Notes under the pieces: generated by a model
What the model was told of the DNA's origin: nothing
The model's input: the letters and a program-made list of their open reading frames with translations, nothing else
Database searches by the model: none
Assembly (NCBI RefSeq): GCF_963665675.1
Contig: NZ_OY762426.1
Location: 682,001 to 746,000, forward strand
DNA length: 64,000 nt
DNA from: an uncultured Methanolobus sp.
Lineage (GTDB): Archaea; Halobacteriota; Methanosarcinia; Methanosarcinales; Methanosarcinaceae
Reading direction: 5' to 3'
Part shown: in pieces, positions 48,482-58,623 of the stretch
Position numbering within the stretch: the first letter of the stretch is position 1
Layout: each line of letters opens with the position of its first letter
Position numbers and translations under genes: made by a program

Positions 48482-49594
48482 TTGAGCAAAGACATGCTTT
48501 TGTGGGATGAAACAATTTTCAGCAACGGTGAGGTTCTTGAATTTGATTACCTGCCGGAGTATTTTGCGCACAGGGATTCCCAGATGCAGGCGCTTCGTTT
48601 TAGTCTTAAACCCGCTCTGCGGGGAATGCGCCCGGTTAACTGTCTTGTAAAAGGTCCACCCGGCACTGGAAAGACTACTGCTGTAATGAAGGTCTTCAAC
48701 GAAGTAAAAGAGTACACTGATAGTGTTGCTTTTGTAAAGGTAAATTGCCAGATGGATTCCACAAGATTTGCTGTTGTTTCCAGAATATATGAACAACTGG
48801 TTCACATCACACCCCCTTCGTCTGGAATCTCTTTCAGGAGACTTTTTGAGAAAGTGATAAAACACCTTCTAGATTCCGACAAAACCCTTGTTGTAGCTCT
48901 TGACGATATAAATTACCTTTTCCCTGAAGGGCATGCAGATGAGGTTATGTACTCACTTCTAAGGGCACATGAGCAATATCCCGGCGCGAGGATCTCTGTT
49001 ATAGCAATCATCAGTGATGTTGGAATTCCTTACAGTTTTGATCCTCGTGTAGGCTCAGTATTCCTTCCGGAAGAGATAGCTTTCCCAAGATATGAGGTAT
49101 CAGAGATTGCTGATATCATATCCAATCGTGTGAAACATGCCTTTTTCAAGGATGTCGTTTCTGATGAAGCACTGGACAAAGTTGTAATTTATGTGGACAG
49201 GACAGGGGATCTGAGAATTGGTATTGATCTTTTGAAGCGCTCCGGTCTTAATGCAGAACGAAGAGCAAGTAAGACCGTATCTGCTGAAGATGTTGACAAA
49301 GCCTATGAAGCTTCAAGACTCCTGCATCTATGTCGCAATATCAAATCTCTTTCCGATCATGAGAAGACATTACTTGGTTTGATTGCAAAAGACAGCAGTC
49401 TCCCCACCGGTGAGCTTTACAAGTCATTTCATGAAGTTACAGGGCTTGGATACACTCGTTTCTATGAAATTATTGAAAAAATGCATGTCTCAAGATTAAT
49501 TGATGCAGATTTTTCAGGCAAGGGTATGCGGGGAAGGACTAGATATGTTGCTCCTGCCTATGATTCAGAAGATATACTCAAATGTCTTGAGTAA
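48482..49594 (+). CDS. cdc6: Orc1/Cdc6 family replication initiator
   Basis: A 370-aa AAA+ ATPase with winged-helix domain. Walker A GPPGTGKTT (about 58-66), Walker B VVALDDINYLF, sensor region VIAIISDVGIP, and arginine-rich DRTGDLRIGIDLLKRSG. Residues about 290-370 are the DNA-binding wing. The start is TTG at 48482 behind a GGGGGGAG site; the family consensus M-x-x-DMLLWDET fits this start. It is shorter than the main Orc1 and of the second (Cdc6-2) type. No clear origin-recognition boxes were found in the 240-bp upstream gap. Confidence 0.9.
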   Translation: MSKDMLLWDETIFSNGEVLEFDYLPEYFAHRDSQMQALRFSLKPALRGMRPVNCLVKGPPGTGKTTAVMKVFNEVKEYTDSVAFVKVNCQMDSTRFAVVSRIYEQLVHITPPSSGISFRRLFEKVIKHLLDSDKTLVVALDDINYLFPEGHADEVMYSLLRAHEQYPGARISVIAIISDVGIPYSFDPRVGSVFLPEEIAFPRYEVSEIADIISNRVKHAFFKDVVSDEALDKVVIYVDRTGDLRIGIDLLKRSGLNAERRASKTVSAEDVDKAYEASRLLHLCRNIKSLSDHEKTLLGLIAKDSSLPTGELYKSFHEVTGLGYTRFYEIIEKMHVSRLIDADFSGKGMRGRTRYVAPAYDSEDILKCLE

Positions 49595-49613
49595 TTTCAT
49601 TTTGATTTTGGTT

Positions 49614-50339
49614 TTAAGCCATGCTGAGTTCGAGTTTATGTTTTATCTTTTCCCAGTCCGGCATAAATGAATCAAGCATTTTGTAGTACTCAGAACTATG
49701 GTCATGATACTTTAAATGACAAAGTTCATGGATAATCACATAATCGATGCATTCTTTTGAGGCTTTGATCAGTTCTGTATTTAGCGTCATGGTGCCTTTT
49801 TCTGACAGGCTTCCCCATCTTTTCTGCATCTTTTTTACAGACATGGGAGGTTTACTGAAGCCCATGGAATTAAACTTTGGCCAGCATCTTTCAAAGCTTT
49901 TAGAAAACTGGATTTTTGCTTTATCCAGATACCATTTTTTCATGAGTTTTTTTACGAGTTCCGGTTTTGGTTCATCGTGGCAGATGACCTGAAAAATCCC
50001 TCTGGACAGTTTTACACTATTTTCCTGTCCCTGCATGACTTTTAAACGATATTGTTTGCCAAGATACAGATGCGTTTCTCCACTAATGTAAACTTTCTCC
50101 GGTGTTTTTGGGGTGAATTGCTGAAAATAATCAAGCTGTTTTGTTATCCATCTAGCTCTTTGATGTATCTTTTTTTCAATTAGTGAAATTTGAGAGTCAA
50201 TCGGTGCTTTGACAATTATGGTACTATCTGGATGAACTGCAATTTCCAGTGTTTTTCTTTTGGAGTAAAAGAGCTGGTATTCAATAGTTTTTTTACCGTA
50301 GGTAAATGACTTTTTTTCATAATTTGTTTCCACGGTCAT
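49614..50339 (-). CDS. YgjP-like (DUF45) metallopeptidase in RM operon
   Basis: A 241-aa protein with the zinc-peptidase motif HELCHLKYHDHS near residue 205 (HExxH with third ligand H). The N-terminal half is beta-rich. ATG overlaps the hsdR stop (ATGA), so it is the last gene of the type I RM operon. Proteins of this family are frequent companions of type I restriction genes, and the link to control of HsdR is speculative. Confidence 0.85.
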   Translation of the reverse strand: MTVETNYEKKSFTYGKKTIEYQLFYSKRKTLEIAVHPDSTIIVKAPIDSQISLIEKKIHQRARWITKQLDYFQQFTPKTPEKVYISGETHLYLGKQYRLKVMQGQENSVKLSRGIFQVICHDEPKPELVKKLMKKWYLDKAKIQFSKSFERCWPKFNSMGFSKPPMSVKKMQKRWGSLSEKGTMTLNTELIKASKECIDYVIIHELCHLKYHDHSSEYYKMLDSFMPDWEKIKHKLELSMA

Positions 50340-53300
50340 TTGTAGCTCCTGTGTTCTGCAACCTGGAGTACTTTGTCTATAATTCCATCCATTTCTTCCG
50401 TTGACAAGTCGATATTTTTTGCGTTTTTTAATTCATCGTACAGATAGTCATCGATTTCATTTGCTGTTTGATTTTTTGCATCTTCATCATCCCAGAAATT
50501 GACTTTGTTGTGTTTTTGAATGATTTCATAGATGGCTATAGCAGTATCTGCGATAATAGCTTCAATCTCATTCTCATCCAGTTCATTCTTTTTTATAAAA
50601 GGTTTGATCACTCCGTAATAAGCCATGGCTTCTTCGTTATCGGTCAGTTGATCTGGTACCTTGTCATGTATTTTTCCAACGACCTTGTTCCTGATATCTA
50701 TGACTTTGCTCAGATACTCCATGTCTGAGATTCTCTTTGCTCTGAAATCTTCAATAGCCTGCTGTATAAGCTTTGAGAATTTCTCATAGAGGGCAGGATC
50801 AGTGTCCATTTTATCGATAATCACTTTCCTGGTGGCGTGCGCAATAGTATCGGCTCTGGAGGCCGCGGTCTTTTTTGTATCATAAATGCCATGTTCTTCT
50901 TTTACCTGATCGAACATCTCATTATCGAAGATATTGACCGGTTCGTTGAGCTGTATTACTTCATCTGCCTGTATGTGTGTATCAAGGAGTTTCTTTATTT
51001 TTGGTTCGTAATCTCTGTAATCAATTGCTTCTGCATATCGCAGTTTAACTGATTTTTTCAGGGACTGGAATTTGTGAAGATCGGCTTTGTATCTTGACAA
51101 TGTTTGTTCGTCCGTGCCTGATAAAAAGCGGTCTGAAGACAGGGCAATTGCGAGATTTCCGGAATATTCGGAAAGACGGGCATAGAATTCGTCTCTAAGC
51201 TCCTCATCTGCCAGTAAAAGTTCGTATTCTTCTTCATCATAAGTGTGTTTTACTGTTTTGAAGAGGTCCCAGAGGTTTGAGTATCTTTCAGGTAGTTTTT
51301 CAATTTCCCTGTTTATCGAACTAAGTGTACCCGCAAGATCTGATTCATCGAAGCCTTCAAATGCGCTGTACATAATCAGGGCTTTGTCCAGTTCTCCGAG
51401 AATACTTGCGTAATCAATGATGAATCCAAACTCTTTGTTTTCATGAATACGATTAACCCTTGCAATGGCCTGGAGAAGAGTGTGCTCCCGTAAAACTCTG
51501 CACAGATACAATACGGTATTTTTAGGAGCGTCAAATCCTGTTATCAGTTTGCTTACTACTATCAGTATTTCCGGGTCGTTTCCATGTTTGAACTGGTTGA
51601 TGATCTGTTTTGTGTATTCTTCTTCATTACCATAGCGTTTCATCATTTTTTGCCAGAATTTGACAACATCGTCTGTTGCTTCATCATCTGTTTCATCAAA
51701 ACTTTCACGCATGTCCGGAGGGGAAATGACGACTTCCGATGAAACGGTACCAATTTCATTCAGGTATTCATGATATTTCAGGGCAGCAGGTTTACTTGGA
51801 GCTACGAGCTGGGCTTTGAATCCTGTTCCCTGCCAGTTTTCACGATAGTGTTCATTAATGTCGAATGCTCTCATATAGATGACCTGATCTGCTTTGTTCA
51901 GCATTTCGGCTCTGGCATATTTGCGTTTAAGGTCGGCTTTCTGTTCATCGGTGAGTCCCTGCGTATGGCGCTCGAACCAGAGGTCAACAGCTTTCTGGTT
52001 CTGGGTCATTTCCACATGTCTGCCTTCATAGAGGAGTGGGACAACTGCACCGTCTTCAACTGCCTGTGTGATGGAATAATGAGGTTCGAGCAGCCCTCCG
52101 AATTTTGTGAAGCTGTTCTTTTCCTTTTTCATCAGAGGGGTTCCGGTGAATCCAAGATAGCAGGCATTTGGGAATATTTGTCTCATACGTGCAGAGAATG
52201 AACCAAACTGGGTTCGGTGGCTCTCATCGACAAGAACGAAGATGTCAGGAGATTCATCCTGGTATTTTTCAACGGCATAGGCTTTGTCGAATTTATGGAT
52301 TAGTGTGGTGATGATGCCTGATTCTTTATTTGTGATCAATTCCAGAAGATTGCGCCCGGAGCTGGCGCGGTTTGCTTCAAGACCACATGCTGCAAATGTA
52401 TTTCCAAGTTGCCTGTCAAGGTCGTCCCTGTCAGTTACCAGGACGATACGAGGGTTTAATATTTCAGGGTCAAGGGCAAGGTTCCTTGCCAGCATGACCA
52501 TTGTCAGGGATTTGCCTGATCCCTGTGTGTGCCAGATTATTCCTCCCCTGCGGGCTCCGTCTTCTTTGAACTGTTTTATGCGTTTGAGGGTTGATTTTAT
52601 GACAAAATACTGCTGGTATCTGGCAATTTTCTTGATACCTGCATCAAACACGGTAAACTTCCATGCAAGTTCCAGCAATCTTTCAGGACGGCATAGTGAG
52701 TATATCGTCCTGTCCTGTTCGGTTACAAGACGCTCTTTTTCCAGTGTTTCAGGGTCTGCTTTGAGGGTGGTTAGTATTCTGGATGTGATTTCTTTTTCAA
52801 GTGATCTGTTGACCAGTGCCTGCAGTTTTTCAAATTCAGGATTGCCTTTTTCTGTCTGTTTTTCTTTCCATATACTCCAGAATTTCGGGGCACTTCTTGT
52901 TGTTGCATATCTGGCTTCGTTCTTGTTTGTGGCAAGCAGCAATTGAGTGTAAGTGAAGAGTTTCGGAATATGGTCATCGTTCTGGTTCCTGATGCATTGT
53001 GATACTGCCTGAGCCACGTCTATCTGCGGGGCTTTGCATTCAATTACAGAAAAAGGAATTCCGTTGACAAACAACACGACATCCGGTCGCACAGTCTCAG
53101 TACTTCTGGAGCGCTGGACACTGTACTCCACAGTAACATGGAAGCTGTTCCTCTCAGGATTTCTCCAGTCAATGTAATTCAGGTTGAAGCTTTTTGAGTT
53201 GCCTTCAATGGTCTGTTCCATTGCAGTTCCAAGGGTCATGAGGTCGTATGCTGATTCGTTGGTCTTTAGTAGTCCGTCGTACCTGATGTTCTTGAGTTTC

Positions 53301-53536
53301 TCGATGGCAGACTGGATGTTCTCTTCACTGAAGAGGTACTCGTTTCCCCTGTACTGGATGCGGTTTATTTTTTTTAGCTGGCTTCGCAGGATGTTCTCAA
53401 GGAGCACATTGGACGTGCGGTTCTGCCTTTCTTTCAGTGCTTCACCGGGTGTCAGATATCCATAACCCAGATTTATGAGGAGCTGTACGGCTGGAATCTG
53501 GGAAAGAATCTTTTCGTTTGTCTCGAATGTGTCCAT
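50336..53536 (-). CDS. hsdR: type I restriction endonuclease, motor and nuclease subunit
   Basis: A 1,066-aa HsdR. N-terminal PD-(D/E)XK nuclease (about 150-172, RPDVVLFVNG then SVIECKAP), superfamily II helicase with Walker A HTQGSGKSLTM (about 340), DEAD-type box LVDESHRTQFG (about 438), motif III GFTGTPL (about 467) and a helical C-terminal domain that contacts HsdM. Full length and apparently intact. It cuts DNA at a distance after ATP-driven translocation when the site recognised by HsdS is unmethylated. Confidence 0.95.
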   Translation of the reverse strand: MDTFETNEKILSQIPAVQLLINLGYGYLTPGEALKERQNRTSNVLLENILRSQLKKINRIQYRGNEYLFSEENIQSAIEKLKNIRYDGLLKTNESAYDLMTLGTAMEQTIEGNSKSFNLNYIDWRNPERNSFHVTVEYSVQRSRSTETVRPDVVLFVNGIPFSVIECKAPQIDVAQAVSQCIRNQNDDHIPKLFTYTQLLLATNKNEARYATTRSAPKFWSIWKEKQTEKGNPEFEKLQALVNRSLEKEITSRILTTLKADPETLEKERLVTEQDRTIYSLCRPERLLELAWKFTVFDAGIKKIARYQQYFVIKSTLKRIKQFKEDGARRGGIIWHTQGSGKSLTMVMLARNLALDPEILNPRIVLVTDRDDLDRQLGNTFAACGLEANRASSGRNLLELITNKESGIITTLIHKFDKAYAVEKYQDESPDIFVLVDESHRTQFGSFSARMRQIFPNACYLGFTGTPLMKKEKNSFTKFGGLLEPHYSITQAVEDGAVVPLLYEGRHVEMTQNQKAVDLWFERHTQGLTDEQKADLKRKYARAEMLNKADQVIYMRAFDINEHYRENWQGTGFKAQLVAPSKPAALKYHEYLNEIGTVSSEVVISPPDMRESFDETDDEATDDVVKFWQKMMKRYGNEEEYTKQIINQFKHGNDPEILIVVSKLITGFDAPKNTVLYLCRVLREHTLLQAIARVNRIHENKEFGFIIDYASILGELDKALIMYSAFEGFDESDLAGTLSSINREIEKLPERYSNLWDLFKTVKHTYDEEEYELLLADEELRDEFYARLSEYSGNLAIALSSDRFLSGTDEQTLSRYKADLHKFQSLKKSVKLRYAEAIDYRDYEPKIKKLLDTHIQADEVIQLNEPVNIFDNEMFDQVKEEHGIYDTKKTAASRADTIAHATRKVIIDKMDTDPALYEKFSKLIQQAIEDFRAKRISDMEYLSKVIDIRNKVVGKIHDKVPDQLTDNEEAMAYYGVIKPFIKKNELDENEIEAIIADTAIAIYEIIQKHNKVNFWDDEDAKNQTANEIDDYLYDELKNAKNIDLSTEEMDGIIDKVLQVAEHRSYK

Positions 53537-53548
53537 GATGTTTTCTCC

Positions 53549-54085
53549 TTATAGTTCGTTCTTGTCTCCAAAATATTCTGTCCAGATTTCTAATAGCACG
53601 TCACTATATCCCCAGCCGATATCTCGGGCACCCAGCCTGACCTGATACAGTTCATCTCTCAGGCGGGAAATATCATGTCCCTGCTTTTCCAAAATGAGAG
53701 CCCATTTTATAGCATTTTCATAGAAATCTTCCATTGAGATGTAGTCTCGTTCTTCAAGATCTCCAATTGTTTCGGTAATTTTCCTTCCTTCCATCACTGT
53801 ATGCACATAAACATCCGCAAGAACCATTGCATCATCAGTGGCTTTTTCAAGATACCTGAGAATTCTCTTTGCTTCTTTAAAGTCCCAGTATCTCATTGTT
53901 CTTAGATTGAAACTCAGTGCACGGGATATTTTCTTCTTGTACTTCTCAACTTCAATATCTCCGGCATCTGCAAGAGATGACCTGACAAAGAGCTTATTAT
54001 CATCAGATAATTCCATTATGTTCTTCACCAGAGCAACAAGCTCTGTCTTTTCCAGTGAGTTCAGTCTCTTCCTTGCCATTTTCAT
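53549..54085 (-). CDS. 178-aa protein of RM island, DUF6155-like
   Basis: A small helical, charged protein starting MKMARKRLNSLEKTELVALV, with EKYKKKISRALSF in the middle and an acidic C-terminal half. The N-terminal block resembles DUF6155 proteins as far as I recall. No catalytic motif. It lies between hsdS and hsdR, 12 nt upstream of hsdR, in the same direction; it could be a local regulator or an anti-restriction/defence accessory. Confidence 0.6.
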   Translation of the reverse strand: MKMARKRLNSLEKTELVALVKNIMELSDDNKLFVRSSLADAGDIEVEKYKKKISRALSFNLRTMRYWDFKEAKRILRYLEKATDDAMVLADVYVHTVMEGRKITETIGDLEERDYISMEDFYENAIKWALILEKQGHDISRLRDELYQVRLGARDIGWGYSDVLLEIWTEYFGDKNEL

Positions 54086-54115
54086 ACCTCTAAATATTGT
54101 TGGTTACCTCTTCCT

Positions 54116-55384
54116 TCATTCGCAGTGTGCATTAAATTCGGCACCCACTGAGTGCCACTTCTCCGGGGCACTTTGGTGTTTCGTGTTTTCCTCGTAGGAT
54201 TTCACTACATCAGACATAACCCGCCACTCCCCTGTAAGCATCTTCTGCATCAGGCCGCGTTTCTGGGTCTTGTACTTCTCTGCCAGTTGTTTGAGTATGT
54301 CTATTTCTTGTTGGGTGACAGATAGAGTTTCTGCAATTCGTTTTTGTTCTTCGAGTGGTGGGAGTGGGATTTTGATGCTTAGAAAATCTGGAATACTAAT
54401 TTGTTTTCCATCACGGATTCCAATTACTGCAAGATTCAGATATTTTTCAATGAATATGTATGTTTTAAAGAAAATCTGATAAAAATCTGTGTCCATCTTA
54501 ATTTTAGGACGTAAAACGGTGTATGCAGGGCTTATAATTCCCTGATATTTGGAATACTCAATTCCGCCCTGAAAAGAACGAAGGCTAATGACAAAGTCTC
54601 CCGGTTTTATATGTTTGTAGCTAGCAGTTGTTCCATCGGGGGACATAACTCGACCTTTCAGCATGTCTCGTGGAATTACGCCTTGATCTTGAGTTACAGA
54701 AAGTAGTTCTTCATTTGGGTGATTTTTTTCTGTAATTAAATCAAACATATTTTTTGGCTTAATGTGCGTCCATTCTGTGCATCGCAGATCAATTAATTTT
54801 TGAGTATTTCCTTTAAATTGTTTCTCCTTTGCCTGGATCAGTCTTTCAGTTATCTCGATGGTCTCATCCCATGTAGATAGTAAGTCGGCAATGGCTTTTT
54901 GTTCGGGGAGTGGGGGAAGAATAACAGGAAATGCTTTAAGTTGCGTTGAATTTATACTGGCAAGATTTGTACTTTGTTTTGAACAACTAATGAAGTATTT
55001 TTTTCCATAAGTGCTTCCTGTTTGTGCTGAAAGAAACTCAGAAATAATGTGTTTATTATTAGGTCTAACTACGAAAATATGGTTTTGATGGACACAGTCT
55101 TTAATTTGTTCATACCATACAGCACCTCTACCTAATTTATCAAAATCTCCTCCTTCTGTTAGTAAAACGTCCCCGCTGATAAGTTTATAACGTTTTATTT
55201 TTTCGTGTGGAATCCTGATAGTTTTAATCTCATTAAGATCAAAAAATCCCTCCTGCACATTGGCAACACGTAGATATGGGAGTTCTATCGAATTTTCGAT
55301 ATTATTTTGATTTTTTGCGATACCTGTCTGAATGATTGATATATTACTCAAACGTTCTTTTCTCCATCCATCAGGTAATTTCAT
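54116..55384 (-). CDS. hsdS: type I RM specificity subunit, two TRDs
   Basis: A 422-aa HsdS with two target-recognition domains (about 1-170 and 215-375), each followed by a long conserved helix (PLPEQKAIADLLSTWDETIE and PLEEQKRIAETLSVTQQEID). Each TRD reads half of the bipartite DNA site. The two TRDs differ, so the site should be asymmetric. C-terminal residues after about 395 are unusual low-similarity extension. A second, half-size S subunit lies at the head of the island. Confidence 0.93.
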   Translation of the reverse strand: MKLPDGWRKERLSNISIIQTGIAKNQNNIENSIELPYLRVANVQEGFFDLNEIKTIRIPHEKIKRYKLISGDVLLTEGGDFDKLGRGAVWYEQIKDCVHQNHIFVVRPNNKHIISEFLSAQTGSTYGKKYFISCSKQSTNLASINSTQLKAFPVILPPLPEQKAIADLLSTWDETIEITERLIQAKEKQFKGNTQKLIDLRCTEWTHIKPKNMFDLITEKNHPNEELLSVTQDQGVIPRDMLKGRVMSPDGTTASYKHIKPGDFVISLRSFQGGIEYSKYQGIISPAYTVLRPKIKMDTDFYQIFFKTYIFIEKYLNLAVIGIRDGKQISIPDFLSIKIPLPPLEEQKRIAETLSVTQQEIDILKQLAEKYKTQKRGLMQKMLTGEWRVMSDVVKSYEENTKHQSAPEKWHSVGAEFNAHCE

Positions 55385-55519
55385 TCTCCACTCTCCTGTT
55401 TCTCTGATAATTTAATTCCAAGGAGCATGACCATTTTCGTAATGTCACGAAAATGGTTTGTGGCTTCAATTGCCGGAGTAATATTGCTGTTATTGTTCAT
55501 CTGTCACTCCACAATTTCA

Positions 55520-55995
55520 TTAGTGTTTCCTTCCTTTCAAAAGTTTCTTTCCGGCATTAGTCAGTCGATATTTCTGCTTACTACTTTCAGGTTTATCAGG
55601 GACAGTCATCTCAATTACACCTGTGGCGATTCCAATCTGCTGGTATTTTTCCCTGAAGTGTTTTTCGTCCTTCAGTCCAAGAGCGGTCATAATATCAATT
55701 CGTGACATTTCTCCGGTGATTATCTGAAGCATCCTTAAAACTTCGGGGGTATGCAGTTTCGCTTTTCAATAACGCAAGGTAAATAGCGCCATCCATCGCG
55801 TTCTGAACTTGGGGTTACAATTCTTGATCTCAAAACCTCGTACTTTTCTTCTGTTAACTGGAATATAATATCGGAGGGACTGCTTCCTGAACCAGTTGCA
55901 ATTTGCGACAAGTTTAATTGTCGTGCCAGTGGAACGATAATCTGATTCTCACTCATGATTTCAATTCCGGCTTTCCTGATTCTGTTTGAGAACAT
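55520..55995 (-). pseudogene. remains of ORF6N-type and AlbA/Fic-like genes
   Basis: Two adjacent frames. The 5' one (55735-55995) has MSENQIIVP and FQLTEEKYEVLRSRIVTPS followed by RYLP, the N-terminal block of ORF6N-type DNA-binding proteins, and then loses similarity. The 3' one (55520-55752) reads TPEVLRMLQIITGEMSR, ALGLKDEKHFREKYQQIG and IPDKP-like VPDKPESSKQKYRLT, the C-terminal winged helix typical of AlbA_2/Fic-family proteins. Each lacks the rest of its gene. This is decayed accessory DNA between RhuM and hsdS. Confidence 0.6.
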
Positions 55996-56017
55996 TTCAT
56001 TAACTCTTCCGTTCCTG

Positions 56018-57058
56018 TTATTCCTCTGACTTTGGATTCTTTGGCAGATTCTTGATCATCCTGTCAAAATCTGATTCAAACATCCGATCCTGCACAATGC
56101 GGTATTTCTGGAACTCACTCTCAGCATGTTCTTTAGCGGTATCGGCAGTAATTTTTGCGCTGTCATGAAGAATATCCCGATCATCAAACTCAAGGAACTT
56201 ATCCAGACGTTTAGCCCAATCTTCCATTGTCATTGGTATTCTTCTTCGTGCCCTTTCCTCCGCCAGATCCAGATAGGCGTTAACGATACGTCCTAATGAT
56301 TCCAGTTCACCTTTTGCAAGATAATTTTTCGCAACTGAAACATCGCTCTTCAAAATCTTACCATCTGGTGCATTTTCCCAGATACTAAGCCCCATGTTAG
56401 TTTTAGTACTGTCTGCCCGCTCTACAATAAGTTCGGCTGCTGTGTGTCCATGAATGGCAAAATGCAACTTGTTCTGTACTCTTGCAAAAAATGCCTTAGT
56501 TGTCGGTGCATTCTTATTGTAATCCACACTGGTGGCGTAAATATCTGTGATCTTCTGATAAAACCGTCTCTCACTGAGTCTGATTTCCCGAATTTCCTCA
56601 AGAAGATGCTCAAAATAATCCTCGTTAAGGAATGAACCATTTTCCATACGCTTTTTGTCCAGAACATAGCCTCTGATGGCGAAGTCGTGCAAAACTCTGG
56701 TAGCCCACTGGCGAAACTGTGTTGCTCGTATTGAATTAACTCTGTACCCCACAGAAATTATGGCATCAAGATTATAGAAATCAATTGATCTTTTGACTTT
56801 GCGGCCACCCTCAGTTTGAACTATTAGGAAATTCCTAATAGTTTCATTTTTATTAATTTCAGAATGTGCATAGCAATTTTTTAAATGTTGATTTATTGTC
56901 GCGACATGTACTTCAAACAGAGTTGCCATCATTTTCTGGGATAGCCAGATCGTCTCATCTTCGTATCTTACTTCAATGCTCTGTTCGCCAGCCTGTCCGG
57001 TAAAGATGAGAAATTCCGCAGTGCTGTTACGGATCAACTTCTTACTACTCTTGCTCAT
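56018..57058 (-). CDS. RhuM family (KilA-N / toxin-associated) protein
   Basis: A 346-aa protein of the RhuM (virulence RhuM, PF13310) family, common in RM and mobile islands. Signature blocks: EVRYEDETIWLSQKMMATLFEV, ISVGYRVNSIRATQFRQWATRVLHDF, and HGHTAAELIVERADSTKTNMGL. The ATG overlaps the hsdM stop (ATGA), so it is in the RM operon. Function is unresolved; it may act as a toxin-like or DNA-binding factor. Intact. Confidence 0.88.
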   Translation of the reverse strand: MSKSSKKLIRNSTAEFLIFTGQAGEQSIEVRYEDETIWLSQKMMATLFEVHVATINQHLKNCYAHSEINKNETIRNFLIVQTEGGRKVKRSIDFYNLDAIISVGYRVNSIRATQFRQWATRVLHDFAIRGYVLDKKRMENGSFLNEDYFEHLLEEIREIRLSERRFYQKITDIYATSVDYNKNAPTTKAFFARVQNKLHFAIHGHTAAELIVERADSTKTNMGLSIWENAPDGKILKSDVSVAKNYLAKGELESLGRIVNAYLDLAEERARRRIPMTMEDWAKRLDKFLEFDDRDILHDSAKITADTAKEHAESEFQKYRIVQDRMFESDFDRMIKNLPKNPKSEE

Positions 57059-58623
57059 CGCTGAATCTCCCTCAACTTCTCAGCCATCTTCACTCTAACC
57101 TCTGCCAGCTCTTTTTCCAGATTATCGATCTCCTGCTGGACAGCATCGATATCGATCTCTTCTTCCTCCTCGAATGTATCAACATAACGGGGGATGTTCA
57201 GGTTGAAATCGTTCTCCTTTATCTCGGCAAAGTCAGCCACATGGGCGTATTTATCCACATCCTCTCTGGAATCATACACTTCCATGATTCTTGTCAGGTG
57301 CTCATCCGAAAGTGTGTTCTGGTTCTTGCCGGAAACAAACTCCCTGCTGGCATCGATGAAAAGAACATCCTTGCAGTCCTCTCTGGCTCCATCCTTTTCC
57401 CGTGAGCGGTCAAATACCAGTATGGCTACGGGAATATTAGTTGTCGGGAACAGGTTTCCCGGCAGGCCGATAACAGCGTCAAGCAGATTCTCCTCGATCA
57501 TCTTCCTGCGTATCTGACCTTCCTTAGCTCCCCTGAAAAGAACTCCGTGAGGAACAACCACAGCCACACGTCCTTCCTTTTCCAGTGCCACTTCAACCAT
57601 GTGGCTGATGAATGCCCAGTCTCCCTTGCTTTTAGGGGGAACTCCACGCCAGAATCTGTTATATCGGTCGCTTTCCGCATTCTCCGCACCCCATTTATCC
57701 AGTGAGAAAGGTGGATTGGCAACAACACAATTGAACTTCATCAAACGGTCGTCCTCGACCAGAAGCGGGCTGTTCAGCGTGTCACACCACTCGACGCGGG
57801 CACTGTCAAAACTATGCAGGAACATATTCATCCGGCATAGTGCCCATGTACTGCCATTCGATTCCTGCCCGAAAAGGGCAAAATCACGACTACCTACCTG
57901 TCTGCCAGCCTGTATCAAAAGACCACCTGAACCGCATGCAGGGTCACATATACGATCCCCCGGTTTTGGCTTTGTCAGCATGGCAACAAGTTCCGTAACT
58001 TTTGACGGGGTAAAGAACTCTCCAGCCTTTTTGCCGGAATCTGAAGCAAACCTTTCTATCAGGTAAATGTATGTATTTCCGATAACATCTTCTGAAACAA
58101 GGCTTGGCTTCATGTTCAACTGTTGTTTGTGGAAATCTTCAAGAAGCTGTTTCAAACGCCTGTTCCTGTCCTTTGTTTTTCCCAGATTCGCTTCACTGTT
58201 AAAGTCAATGTTTCGGAAAACTCCCTCAAGTTTGCTCTTGTTCGATTCTTCAATATGGTCAAGGACAATATTGATCAATTCCCCAATGTTCGCTGCAGCT
58301 CTGCGTTCATAAAGGCTGTAATAGGTAGCAGGGAATTCATCCAGTAAGGTCTCTTCTCCTTTTTCCTCATCTGTTTCGACTAATCTGACAACCGGAAGAA
58401 CAAATCTTTCTCGTTCCAGCTTGCGTCTAATCCGGGCATCATCATCTCCGTATTGTTCTTTGTATGACTCATAATGGTCCTGCCATACATCGGATATGTA
58501 TTTCAGGAACAGCATAACAAGGATATAATCTTTGTATTGTGCAGGGTCAACGACTCCCCTGAACGTGTCGCATGCAGCCCAGGCTGCATTATTGACATCT
58601 TTCTGTTCAATCTTTTTCATCAT
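57055..58623 (-). CDS. hsdM: type I RM DNA adenine methyltransferase subunit
   Basis: 522 aa from the ATG at 58623 (MMKKIEQKDVNN). N-terminal HsdM_N helical domain (about 1-150), then the SAM-binding motif DPACGSGGLLIQ and the catalytic NPPFS. Makes N6-methyladenine in the site chosen by HsdS. Overlaps the stop of the half-S gene by 17 nt, and its own stop overlaps the RhuM start, so the operon is tightly coupled. Confidence 0.94.
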   Translation of the reverse strand: MMKKIEQKDVNNAAWAACDTFRGVVDPAQYKDYILVMLFLKYISDVWQDHYESYKEQYGDDDARIRRKLERERFVLPVVRLVETDEEKGEETLLDEFPATYYSLYERRAAANIGELINIVLDHIEESNKSKLEGVFRNIDFNSEANLGKTKDRNRRLKQLLEDFHKQQLNMKPSLVSEDVIGNTYIYLIERFASDSGKKAGEFFTPSKVTELVAMLTKPKPGDRICDPACGSGGLLIQAGRQVGSRDFALFGQESNGSTWALCRMNMFLHSFDSARVEWCDTLNSPLLVEDDRLMKFNCVVANPPFSLDKWGAENAESDRYNRFWRGVPPKSKGDWAFISHMVEVALEKEGRVAVVVPHGVLFRGAKEGQIRRKMIEENLLDAVIGLPGNLFPTTNIPVAILVFDRSREKDGAREDCKDVLFIDASREFVSGKNQNTLSDEHLTRIMEVYDSREDVDKYAHVADFAEIKENDFNLNIPRYVDTFEEEEEIDIDAVQQEIDNLEKELAEVRVKMAEKLREIQR